Assembly: GCF_048282545.1 (NCBI RefSeq)
Contig: NZ_CP182485.1
Location: forward strand, 806,001 to 870,000
Reading direction: 5' to 3'
DNA length: 64,000 bases
Source: Opacimonas immobilis
GTDB taxonomy: Bacteria > Pseudomonadota > Gammaproteobacteria > Enterobacterales > Alteromonadaceae
The notes beneath the pieces were generated by a model. The model had not been told where the DNA came from. It was given only the letters and a program-made list of their open reading frames with translations, and made no database searches. Shown here one piece after another: positions 44,830 through 53,202 of the stretch. The translations under genes were made by a program, and so were the position numbers. How positions within the stretch are numbered: position 1 is the stretch's first letter; the number at the start of each line of letters is the position of its first letter.

Positions 44830-46635
44830 ATGCGATTACATAAAATTACTTTAGCCGTGATTAGTTCTCAGTTGTTGCTTGCCTGTGGCGGAGGCTCAAG
44901 CAGTACTTCACCCGCCCCGGTGGTGCCCGCTCCGACGTCGCCCGCCCCGACGTCGCCCGCCCCGACGTCACCAGAAACCAGCACAGTCGTTAAAACTGGT
45001 GTCATCTCGGGTTTTGGGAGTGTCTATGTTGATGGACAACGCTTTATCACGGACAATTCAACGTTCAATGTCAATGGTCAAGCAGGACAAAGTATAGAGC
45101 AACTGCAAGTGGGCATGAAAATTTCCATGAGTGTGCAAGAATCGGATGATGACTCACCCGCAACGGTAAGTACGGTTCATTATGATAATGATATAGAAGG
45201 TTTAGTGACCGCAATTGATCGCAATAATCAGCAGATTGAAGTAGCAGGTATTACGGTACTCTACAATGATTTGACCCACTTCATTGGCATTACTGAAGTC
45301 TCTTTATCAGTGGATGACCGCATTGAAATCAGCGGCTATCTCAACACTAATGGCGTGTTGGTTGCCACTTACATTGAACTTGATAACGATGTGACCAATG
45401 ATGCAAATCAATATGCATCAGGTATTGTGAGTAATTTGGATGTGACTCAACAAACATTTACTTTGCAAGGGTTAACGGTTAACTATGCATCAGCAAATAT
45501 TCAAACTATCGAAAATGGTCTTAAAGTTAAGATTGAGGGGAGTATCAATGCCGGCGTTTTTCTTGCCACAGAAGTGGAAGCGATCGATGAAACCTTTTAT
45601 TTATCTTTAAGTGATGATGATATTGCAAGGGTAGAGAAAGACGGGATAGTAACCGCTATTGATCTAGCTGCTAACAGCATAACGGTAGATGGATTAACAT
45701 ATCAACTTGCAAGCGATGTGGTGTTTGAAGGCAGTAGTGATATTCAGGTTCAAGATTTTGTTGAAATTTATATTGAACCTGCAACGAATCAAGTCACTAA
45801 AGTCGAAACACAGAACACTCGTATTAGCACTGATGGAAAGATCAAGGGCACAATAGAGGCCATTGATACAGTCAATCAAACAGTGACAGTGAACGGACAG
45901 ACTTATGCATTCACCAACACAACTCGTGTGGAAGATGATGATGACAGGTATTTTAATTTTGCATCGCTTAACATAAATGATCGCGTTGAAATTGCTTTTG
46001 TTATCGATACGGCGAGTAATAATATTATTCAACGAATCGAGCGCGAAGATGAGGTGGAATACAATGAAGAATGGGAGCTTGAAGGTCGTGTGTTCGAGGT
46101 TGATCTGGCCTCTCAAACCATTACAGTAAATGGCGTAAGTGTGGTATTGAACGATGCAGTAAGATTAGTTTTGAATGACGTCGTAACCGATTTATCTACT
46201 TTTCTGGCCGCAGCTAATAACACCAGTACCTCGGAGATTGAGGTTGAAGGGGCATTTGATAGTGATGGCCAGTTTGTCGTGAAAAAAGTTGAATTGGAAC
46301 AAATGGGCCAGGACGATCAAGATGATGATAATCAGAGCGATAACGATAGTCATGATGACAACGATGACAGTCATAATGATAAGAAGCAAGAAATTGGTTA
46401 TGTTGAGTTAGAAGGGAAAGTGACCAGTGTAATCAATGATACGAGTTTCACTCTGAATGGACGTGAAATTAGAATCGATGCCAACACTGAATTAGAACTA
46501 AATGATCAGCGTGTGTCAGTCTCTGAATTTATGAGTGCTATCCAAGTTGGAGTGACGGTCGAAATTGAAGGTGTTTGGGTAAATAGTACTTACATCTCCG
46601 CTTATGAAGCTGAAATTGAAAACGACGATGATTAA
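44830..46635 (+). CDS. DUF5666-repeat lipoprotein
   Basis: 601 residues. Lipoprotein signal with lipobox LLAC, a PTSPAPTSPAPTSP linker, then about six repeats of a ~70-residue beta-rich DUF5666/OB-like unit (for example GVISGFGSVYVDGQRF, GLVTAIDRNNQQIEVAGITV, GTIEAIDTVNQTVTVNG). A very acidic Asp/Asn/His stretch around residue 500 may bind metal. It is envelope-anchored, with unknown function. It is followed by a terminator and a LuxR-type gene. Confidence 0.82.
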   Translation: MRLHKITLAVISSQLLLACGGGSSSTSPAPVVPAPTSPAPTSPAPTSPETSTVVKTGVISGFGSVYVDGQRFITDNSTFNVNGQAGQSIEQLQVGMKISMSVQESDDDSPATVSTVHYDNDIEGLVTAIDRNNQQIEVAGITVLYNDLTHFIGITEVSLSVDDRIEISGYLNTNGVLVATYIELDNDVTNDANQYASGIVSNLDVTQQTFTLQGLTVNYASANIQTIENGLKVKIEGSINAGVFLATEVEAIDETFYLSLSDDDIARVEKDGIVTAIDLAANSITVDGLTYQLASDVVFEGSSDIQVQDFVEIYIEPATNQVTKVETQNTRISTDGKIKGTIEAIDTVNQTVTVNGQTYAFTNTTRVEDDDDRYFNFASLNINDRVEIAFVIDTASNNIIQRIEREDEVEYNEEWELEGRVFEVDLASQTITVNGVSVVLNDAVRLVLNDVVTDLSTFLAAANNTSTSEIEVEGAFDSDGQFVVKKVELEQMGQDDQDDDNQSDNDSHDDNDDSHNDKKQEIGYVELEGKVTSVINDTSFTLNGREIRIDANTELELNDQRVSVSEFMSAIQVGVTVEIEGVWVNSTYISAYEAEIENDDD

Positions 46636-46656
46636 TTAATCACTATATGTTATAAA

Positions 46657-46685
46657 AACCATATCTTCTACGATATGGTTTTTTT
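46657..46685 (+). terminator. Terminator after the DUF5666 gene
   Basis: AAACCATATC and GATATGGTTT pair perfectly around TTCTA, then a T-run ends at the ATG of the next gene. The hairpin occupies the place where a ribosome-binding site would be. Confidence 0.8.
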
Positions 46686-47180
46686 ATGAATAGAGACAAA
46701 ACAATCGCGCTGCTCCTGATCTTGATTATCCTTTTCAAACTAGGTGACTTGTACGTTGATTTTGCCAATCAGGTTGAGACTCATCATTTGTTCCAAGAAG
46801 GGATTCTCATCCTGCTATCTTCTAGTATTTTCATATTTTTGATTCGGGACATTAGACAGCGCAGTAAACAGGCTCAACTGTTGGCCCAACAGCTAAAAGT
46901 CAGTAAAGCTCGCTCGGATAGTTTGTCAAAAAAGGTGATTGAGACTAAGGCTCAGTTTTTTAATGCTATTGCCGAGCAGTTTGAGCAATGGGGACTTACT
47001 TCAACAGAGAAAGAAGTTGCTTTACTTTTGGTCAAGGGATTGAGCAATTTTGAAATTGCGGAGGTTCGAGGTAAATCAGAAAAAACCATTAGCCATCAAG
47101 CATCCGCGATCTATAAAAAAGCAGGTGTTACGGGTAGGCATGAACTTGCAGCATTATTTTTTGAAGAGCTAATTAGTTAA
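46686..47180 (+). CDS. Membrane-tethered LuxR-type transcription regulator
   Basis: 164 residues. Two N-terminal membrane helices (IALLLILIILFKLGDLYV, EGILILLSSSIFIFLI), a coiled-coil linker, then a LuxR-type helix-turn-helix: LTSTEKEVALLLVKGLSNFE followed by IAEVRGKSEKTISHQASAIY. It has no receiver domain. There is no Shine-Dalgarno sequence because the ATG follows a terminator T-run, so translation may be weak. Target genes are unknown; the neighbours are candidates. Confidence 0.82.
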   Translation: MNRDKTIALLLILIILFKLGDLYVDFANQVETHHLFQEGILILLSSSIFIFLIRDIRQRSKQAQLLAQQLKVSKARSDSLSKKVIETKAQFFNAIAEQFEQWGLTSTEKEVALLLVKGLSNFEIAEVRGKSEKTISHQASAIYKKAGVTGRHELAALFFEELIS

Positions 47181-47286
47181 TGAAATCAATGGTTTTTCTC
47201 TTTTTGGGGAAAAACCCTATAGCTGAAAGTCAGTATAATAATATACTTATTCATGTTTGTACTTATTTGTCTCAAGGATACTCAAG

Positions 47287-47829
47287 ATGAAATTGACTTC
47301 TATAAATCGCTATCATCCCCTCATCAGTATTTTGCATTGGCTTATGGCCTTCACGTTTGTTTTTATGATTGTGAGTGGTGAGTTTATGGACGATACACTC
47401 GAATCAGAGTTGTTTCACTGGCATACTCAAATTGGTTTTACCATGCTCATTTTAATTTTCTTGCGACTGAGTAGTGCTTTACTAACGCACCGAACGCATA
47501 ATGCTTCGCTCTTTTCAAAAAACGAAGAGAGGCTCGCCTGTGCAACAAAAATTGGATTGTATATCGTAATGTTCTTAATTCCATTCACTGGCTGGCTCAT
47601 GACAATCTTTGAACCGCGATTACAGCCAACGGAATATCTTGGACTTGTAAACTGGCCCGTACTGCAAAGTGTTTTGAGTAATCATGAGCAATTTGAAGTG
47701 TTAGAAGAGGTTCACGAATTTTGTGTGAAGGTGCTAATAGGTCTCACGGCACTACATGTCGCTGGATATTTCAAACACTTAATAGTGGATAAAGTGAATC
47801 TATTAGCGGTATTTCGTTTTAAACCGTGA
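47287..47829 (+). CDS. Cytochrome b561-family protein
   Basis: Start at ATG 47287 (180 residues) behind AAGGA. Four membrane helices with haem-ligand His in HPLISILHWLMAF, LFHWHTQIGF and LIGLTALHVAGYFKH. A di-haem b-type inner-membrane electron carrier of the superoxide oxidase/b561 family; the partner is not encoded nearby. Confidence 0.88.
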   Translation: MKLTSINRYHPLISILHWLMAFTFVFMIVSGEFMDDTLESELFHWHTQIGFTMLILIFLRLSSALLTHRTHNASLFSKNEERLACATKIGLYIVMFLIPFTGWLMTIFEPRLQPTEYLGLVNWPVLQSVLSNHEQFEVLEEVHEFCVKVLIGLTALHVAGYFKHLIVDKVNLLAVFRFKP

Positions 47830-47841
47830 ACACAGACTCGT

Positions 47842-48576
47842 TCAATAAGCACTGGACTCTGTGGTAATAAATGCACCATCCTGAACCAGTGAAGTACAAA
47901 TTTGCTCGGCTATTATATGCGTCGCACGATGGCATTCATTATCGACTTTATGCCCCAGAGCAGTGACATGCCAAGAGAGTTCAGGATAGGATGATGTATA
48001 TGCCAGTAAAGCGGTTAACGATACAATCCGTCCAAAACCTTCAAAATCAAACATTATTTCAAGCTTAATTTGTTCTGCCCAATCTTGAGCTTCTTCCTCA
48101 AACATTGAGATGTACGTTGGTGGAGTGTAATCATTATAGAATGCGTCCAACGCATGGTGGCCAATTTCATGCAAGATAACATCAGATAAGGCGTTCACAA
48201 ATATCGTTTGGAAAGCTTGTTCATGTTTAGGCTGAAGATGTTCAAGAATAAAACTTGCCAAAACATCAACGTAAGCACTCGAGATTGATATTAAACGGTT
48301 TTGATCAATGGATGAGAATGCGATGTCAGTGGCGTCCATTTCATCAGAAAATACCATTTGGGTAGTTTGTAAGATGCTGTATAAACGAGCATTTTCTTCC
48401 TCTTGAGCAAGCGCTATTAATTGACTCATGATATCTTGACTGTGAGCTTTAGCGATCTCGATTGGACTTTCGTTATGAGTCCATTTTTCCAATGTGGTGA
48501 ACGCGCTTGCTTGCACAAATAAGGAGGCGCCGAATAAACACAGGATAAGCAGTCTCGATTTTGATTTATACCACAT
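47842..48576 (-). CDS. Putative secreted zinc metallopeptidase-like protein
   Basis: 244 residues with a signal peptide (LLILCLFGASLFVQASA). The HExxH motif is in NALSDVILHEIGHHALDAFY, and the later EEEAQDWAEQ may supply the third ligand, as in DUF4344-type peptidases. No known family is certain. It is convergent with the cytochrome b561 gene. Confidence 0.65.
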   Translation of the reverse strand: MWYKSKSRLLILCLFGASLFVQASAFTTLEKWTHNESPIEIAKAHSQDIMSQLIALAQEEENARLYSILQTTQMVFSDEMDATDIAFSSIDQNRLISISSAYVDVLASFILEHLQPKHEQAFQTIFVNALSDVILHEIGHHALDAFYNDYTPPTYISMFEEEAQDWAEQIKLEIMFDFEGFGRIVSLTALLAYTSSYPELSWHVTALGHKVDNECHRATHIIAEQICTSLVQDGAFITTESSAY

Positions 48577-48936
48577 TGAATAAATGTCATTGAGTGAAAC
48601 GATACTATTTAAACGTACGGTATTCGAAAATGGATTGATTGTCAGTTAGGCAGCAATCGTCTAATATCTCTTATGCTACCTTCGTAAAAGACCGTTGCAC
48701 CGACAGCATTCATGGACAATGCCTCTGATGGCAAGGTAGAACGCATTCTAGTTACCGCAAACGTATTTGCACAAGATGTGCAATATCTTGCTACAGACAA
48801 CCTTACATGCTGAAAATATCATCTATAGTGGTGATAATGACAGCAGTTATCATTCCTCGCATGGCCCTGTGGCAGGTAAATCAGTACAATGGAGAGAGTC
48901 TGAAATTGCAAGAATGGACCGTGTTTGATGAGTTAT
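48577..48936. other. Intergenic stretch without a supported gene
   Basis: 360 bases between the HExxH gene and the hybrid regulator. Short open frames exist (for example from 48807) but lack a convincing ribosome-binding site and overlap the 3' end of the regulator gene. No repeat or hairpin stands out. Confidence 0.5.
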
Positions 48937-51900
48937 CTATTCTGACTCAGATGTATCGTCATCGCTTGGCGCAGACCACTGCTGAGTAAATTGTCTAGGC
49001 GTCATGTTGTAATATTTTTTAAATCGGGTGGTAAAATGAGACGGACTCCCAAAGCCTGTGGCATATGCGGTGTTTGTGACATTTTCCCCTGATTTGAGCA
49101 TTTCAGCCCCTTTCATGACTCTAAAATTGAATAAAAAATCACGTGGACTGTTATTCGTTTCGGCACGGAATTTTCGCAACAACTGTCTATCTGACAAACC
49201 AAGCGCATCACGTAAATCATTCAATTCAAATTCACTATCGTCAAAACGTTCTTCGCAAATTTTTAATACGGTTGACATGAAATCGGACAGTGATACAGGT
49301 TCATCTGCAGATTGTTGGACGTTCGTTGAGATTTGCTCGACCGTTTTTGTGCGAGTTTTTTTCTGGATATTGATGAGGTTCAACGCTTTTAAGCGCAACT
49401 CTTCATTGTCAAAAGGTTTGCAGATGTAATCAGCAGCATCATTGCGCAATCCTTCTAGAATATCAGATTGGCTAGTACGGGCGCTGATCAAAATGACAGG
49501 GACATGACTTAACAACACATCCTCTTTAATCATACCCATCAAAGTAATCCCATCGATATTGGGCATCATAATATCGCTGATTATGATATCTGGCAGCATA
49601 TCTCGGGCGATTTCAATGGCGTGTTCTGGCGAGTTTAATGTTGTTAGGTCAAAAGAAGGTTGTAACGCTATTTTGAGATACTTAAGGATCTCTTCGTTAT
49701 CATCAATACACAGTGCTTTAGGTAACTCATCTTTATTGTCGTGAATAGGGATAATGTGTTGTTCATATACATTTGGGAGTGATAATTTTGCAGTAAACAT
49801 CCCATCTTTTGAACTTTTCAAAGCGATATCGCCGTTTAACCGGTCAATAATATTTTTTACTATGCTCAAGCCTAGTCCAACCCCATCAGGGTTACCAATG
49901 CCCGCTTCTGGACCACGGTAGAAGCGGTTAAATAAGTGATTCAACTCTTTATCCTGCAGTGGGATAGAACTGTTTATAATCGTGATTTTTAAGAGCTCAA
50001 CATTAGCCTCTATATGGATATCTACGAAACCATTTTGGTGGTTGTACTGCAAAGCATTTAAAATAAGATTACTCAACAACGTTTGCATTTCAGTTAAGCT
50101 GGCGTTGACCTGAAATGGCTCTATAGGACTGAAACGAATGTCAATCTTACGCTCTTTGGCGAACTGCTGTGTGTTTTCCAAGACAGTGCGTAAGCACAGG
50201 GCTAAATCGGTAGCGTTATTTTCATCAGATTTAGACGATATAAAGGTCGCTTGTGATAGTTCAAAGATTTTTTGGTTAAGGCTCTTTAATTTGTAAGCAT
50301 TGCGCTTGATCGCTAACAGGCGCTCTTGTGAGTGTGTTTGCAATTCACTCTGCAATAATTCATCCACCGGGTCGAGTAAAAGACTTAAGGGGACATTGAA
50401 TTCTGAGGCAATGTTGGCAAACATCTGATTTTTTTCAGAAGCATTTTGCTCTAATTGTTCGCGTTTATTCTTTTGAATAAAATGTTCTTTCGCAAGTTGC
50501 TCATTGCGCAAGGTGAGCGTTTTATCTTTTGTTTCAATTATTTTTCGGGTCTGGCGCAGACGAACATAAAACACGCTAATAGGTATAAACAGAAGGATAA
50601 AGATTATGCCAAGTTGAATATTAGATTGCTGATGCCAAGGACTGGGCTGAAAAACGTCGACAATGACATCATTTGCAAAGTTATTATCGATCTCGCCATG
50701 AAGACTGATTAACAATCGATTCTCCCCATAACTTGGAGAGAATGAAAAGCGAAAATCATCATTGACAAATTCACTCGTCCCGTCTTTGATAGCCAAGCGA
50801 TCATTAGCATGGGTAGTGAAATTACTATCACCAAAAAAGAGCTCAATTGCACTGATCGTTCGAGCTGAGTTGTCATTAAACGTATTCTGAGAAGGATGTA
50901 TGAAAAACTCAGATGAACCATCTGCATAAAACACTTCAGCAGCAGATAACAGCAACTTTGGTATCGTTTTGTTAAATTCATTTGGTTGAAAAACCGAAAT
51001 TCCATTGAGCCCAGAAAATACAAAATTTCCACGAGAGTTCAAATACGCCACACCTGGATTGAACTCATTTCCTTGTAAACCGTCTTCTTCAATAAACCAG
51101 TCGATCATTTCTGAATCGAGTCTATACTTGAGCATTCCTTGTTTTGTAGTAGACCAAATATCGCCATTGTCATTAACCATTGTGGCTTGTAGGTTGATTT
51201 GTTGAACCTGCTGAGGTACTCCTTCATTACTAAATGTCTTACTCAACGGATTAAATACATATAGGCCAAGATTGGTTGATAATACAATTTCATCATCGTT
51301 TGCAATCATATGATTGATGAGATTTATTTTTAAATCTGTCTCAAATAAGAAATTGTCAAAATCGCCTGTTTTTGGATTAAATGCATGTAAGCCCCGGTTG
51401 GAAGCGAGCCATGCGTAGCCTTGATGAACCAAACCATAACTAAAAAAATTAGTCGGTAGATTGGAATTATCACGGTCAAAGTGTTGAAATGATTGACTCT
51501 CTTTATCAAAAAGACTAATGCCTTGTTTGCGATGTAACAAAAATACTTGATTGGGAGACAATTCAACCCATTTAACCAATCCCGAAGCAGCTAAACCTGA
51601 ATTTTCTGGAGTGAAAGTACGGATGACATGGAGACCCTCTACTGAAATTTGTGTGATGCCAAAATCATCTAGTACCCAGGCGTGTTCTTCGTCGATATAA
51701 ATATCCGATACCCTCACACCTGCAAGCCCGGAATAAATAAGCTGACTTTCACGCTTCACTGGGTTGTAAATGGAAAGCCCGTCCGAGTTCGCTGCCATCC
51801 AACCGCGTAAGTATTTGTCGGCAGCAATGGCCGTCACATTATTGCCACTGAGAGGCGAGTTGTCTGACATTTCGTGTTTGAGGTGATAAATGTACTGCGT

Positions 51901-52872
51901 GTTGCTGCGATAGTGATTGAGTCCACCGCGTTCAGTGCCAAACCACATATCACCATTTGTTGTTTGTAATACTGAGGTTATTCGATTTGCGCCGATGGAA
52001 TGCGGGTCATTGTATTCGTAGTATGCCCTGTAAGCTTGTTTGGGACCTTGATACCAGATGCCATTAGCATAAGAAATTGCCCAGATATGTCCATTTTCAT
52101 CAATTACTGTCTTTTTGATATTATTAGAGCCAATGGCATGAGATTCATCAGTATAATGTTGAGTCAATTCAAATTCTTGGTTGTATACCAAAATCCCTCT
52201 TTTTCCCGAACTGACAAAAATATGCTCATCTGAGACCGTAATATCTTGAATACTGCATCCGATATTTATACTTTGGGACGACTTAAATTCCCCTGAAGGG
52301 GTCTTTCGGTACCTCACCAGATCACAGTTGTGGCCGACTAGATAAGTGTCACCAAGGATATCTATTGCATCAATGGGACGATAAATGCGGAATCGTTGGT
52401 AGATCGGTTGAGGCAAGCTGGTATCAATGAGCAACAGCTGATCATCGAAATACACGGCAAGTTCGCCGTTACGCAATTGTGTGACATGACGCTCGTCAGC
52501 ATAATCATCTTCAAATGAATAAAATTTTTCGAAAGTTTGGGCGTTTGGGCGCAAAACGTAAATACCATCGGCAAATACAACCCACAAACGTTGCTTTTGT
52601 CCAAGTGCTAGGCCGTAAACATAAGGTGAACTAGGATTCAGCCCCAGTTGATTGCGCAAGTTCAGAAAGCGCCGACCGTCATAACGAACGAGGCCTTCTG
52701 GAGTACCGACCCAGAGCATGCCATAACTGTCTTGGGTTAAAGCCGTAATGGTAGAGTCAGGTAATCCGTCAGAAATATTGTACTGAGAAAAAGGTAACGA
52801 GTAATAGTTGTGCGCAGAGGTGTTGAAACCTATGAATAAGACGATGGATAAAAAAACGACGTGTCGGAACAT
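48937..52872 (-). CDS. Hybrid two-component sensor/regulator with AraC output (HTCS type), degenerate H-box
   Basis: 1311 residues. A signal peptide is followed by a periplasmic double propeller of Reg_prop repeats (ALTQDSYGMLWVGTPEGLVR and about a dozen others), a Y_Y_Y-like domain and a membrane helix (LGIIFILLFIPISVFYV). The kinase H-box reads FANIASEFNVPL, with Ser where the phospho-acceptor His belongs. The ATPase boxes NLILNALQYN and DGVGLGLSIV remain. Then come a receiver (ISDIMMPNIDG, VILISARTS, CKPF) and an AraC helix-turn-helix (SDRQLLRKFRAET, AYATGFGSPSHFTTRF). Such proteins usually sense oligosaccharides. It is divergent from the DUF5916 gene. Confidence 0.9.
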   Translation of the reverse strand: MFRHVVFLSIVLFIGFNTSAHNYYSLPFSQYNISDGLPDSTITALTQDSYGMLWVGTPEGLVRYDGRRFLNLRNQLGLNPSSPYVYGLALGQKQRLWVVFADGIYVLRPNAQTFEKFYSFEDDYADERHVTQLRNGELAVYFDDQLLLIDTSLPQPIYQRFRIYRPIDAIDILGDTYLVGHNCDLVRYRKTPSGEFKSSQSINIGCSIQDITVSDEHIFVSSGKRGILVYNQEFELTQHYTDESHAIGSNNIKKTVIDENGHIWAISYANGIWYQGPKQAYRAYYEYNDPHSIGANRITSVLQTTNGDMWFGTERGGLNHYRSNTQYIYHLKHEMSDNSPLSGNNVTAIAADKYLRGWMAANSDGLSIYNPVKRESQLIYSGLAGVRVSDIYIDEEHAWVLDDFGITQISVEGLHVIRTFTPENSGLAASGLVKWVELSPNQVFLLHRKQGISLFDKESQSFQHFDRDNSNLPTNFFSYGLVHQGYAWLASNRGLHAFNPKTGDFDNFLFETDLKINLINHMIANDDEIVLSTNLGLYVFNPLSKTFSNEGVPQQVQQINLQATMVNDNGDIWSTTKQGMLKYRLDSEMIDWFIEEDGLQGNEFNPGVAYLNSRGNFVFSGLNGISVFQPNEFNKTIPKLLLSAAEVFYADGSSEFFIHPSQNTFNDNSARTISAIELFFGDSNFTTHANDRLAIKDGTSEFVNDDFRFSFSPSYGENRLLISLHGEIDNNFANDVIVDVFQPSPWHQQSNIQLGIIFILLFIPISVFYVRLRQTRKIIETKDKTLTLRNEQLAKEHFIQKNKREQLEQNASEKNQMFANIASEFNVPLSLLLDPVDELLQSELQTHSQERLLAIKRNAYKLKSLNQKIFELSQATFISSKSDENNATDLALCLRTVLENTQQFAKERKIDIRFSPIEPFQVNASLTEMQTLLSNLILNALQYNHQNGFVDIHIEANVELLKITIINSSIPLQDKELNHLFNRFYRGPEAGIGNPDGVGLGLSIVKNIIDRLNGDIALKSSKDGMFTAKLSLPNVYEQHIIPIHDNKDELPKALCIDDNEEILKYLKIALQPSFDLTTLNSPEHAIEIARDMLPDIIISDIMMPNIDGITLMGMIKEDVLLSHVPVILISARTSQSDILEGLRNDAADYICKPFDNEELRLKALNLINIQKKTRTKTVEQISTNVQQSADEPVSLSDFMSTVLKICEERFDDSEFELNDLRDALGLSDRQLLRKFRAETNNSPRDFLFNFRVMKGAEMLKSGENVTNTAYATGFGSPSHFTTRFKKYYNMTPRQFTQQWSAPSDDDTSESE

Positions 52873-52948
52873 TTAATGTCATCAATACTGCTTTGATGAG
52901 GTAATAATGCCTTAGCGGTGAAAAAAAGTCATGCAAAAAGGCCAAAAT

Positions 52949-52990
52949 GTCCGTTTGGTGATAGTTTTTGTCCGTTTGGTGAAAGTTTTT
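52949..52990 (+). promoter_or_regulatory. Two contiguous 21-bp direct repeats (candidate operator)
   Basis: GTCCGTTTGGTGATAGTTTT(T) at 52949-52969 is followed without gap by the same sequence with one change (T to A) at 52970-52990. The 21-base period is two helical turns, as expected for an AraC-type DNA-binding dimer. It lies 77 bases before the regulator start and 213 before the DUF5916 start. Confidence 0.65.
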
Positions 52991-53058
52991 TCTGTGCGCT
53001 GTGTGTATCTTAAGTATGTGGCTTTTGTTAAAAAATCACACTCTAACACACGAAAGAC

Positions 53059-53108
53059 AAGGATCGTCAGTTTGTAAGGATGCAAACGAATCAAGGACGA
53101 TCCTTTTT
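53059..53108 (+). terminator. Terminator-like hairpin in the divergent region
   Basis: AAGGATCGTC at 53059 pairs perfectly with GACGATCCTT at 53096, with an inner GTTTG/CAAAC stem, then a T-run. No gene ends here, so it may be an attenuator in the leader of the DUF5916 gene or the end of a small RNA. Confidence 0.55.
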
Positions 53109-53202
53109 CCTTTATATCTGCTTACATCTTTTTTGCCCAACATTCCTATTGCAAATTAATTCTTTGTGAAATAATGCCCAGCATTGTTGCTTGGGAGGAT
53201 GT

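Noticed and set aside
47198..47218. GGTTTTTC...GGAAAAACC hairpin after the LuxR-type gene
   Set aside because: A stem is possible, but it has no T-run and much of the pairing is A/T; too weak to call a terminator.
48807..48989. Open frame of 60 codons upstream of the hybrid regulator's 3' end
   Set aside because: It overlaps the end of the regulator gene on the other strand, has no clear ribosome-binding site, and shows no recognisable family.
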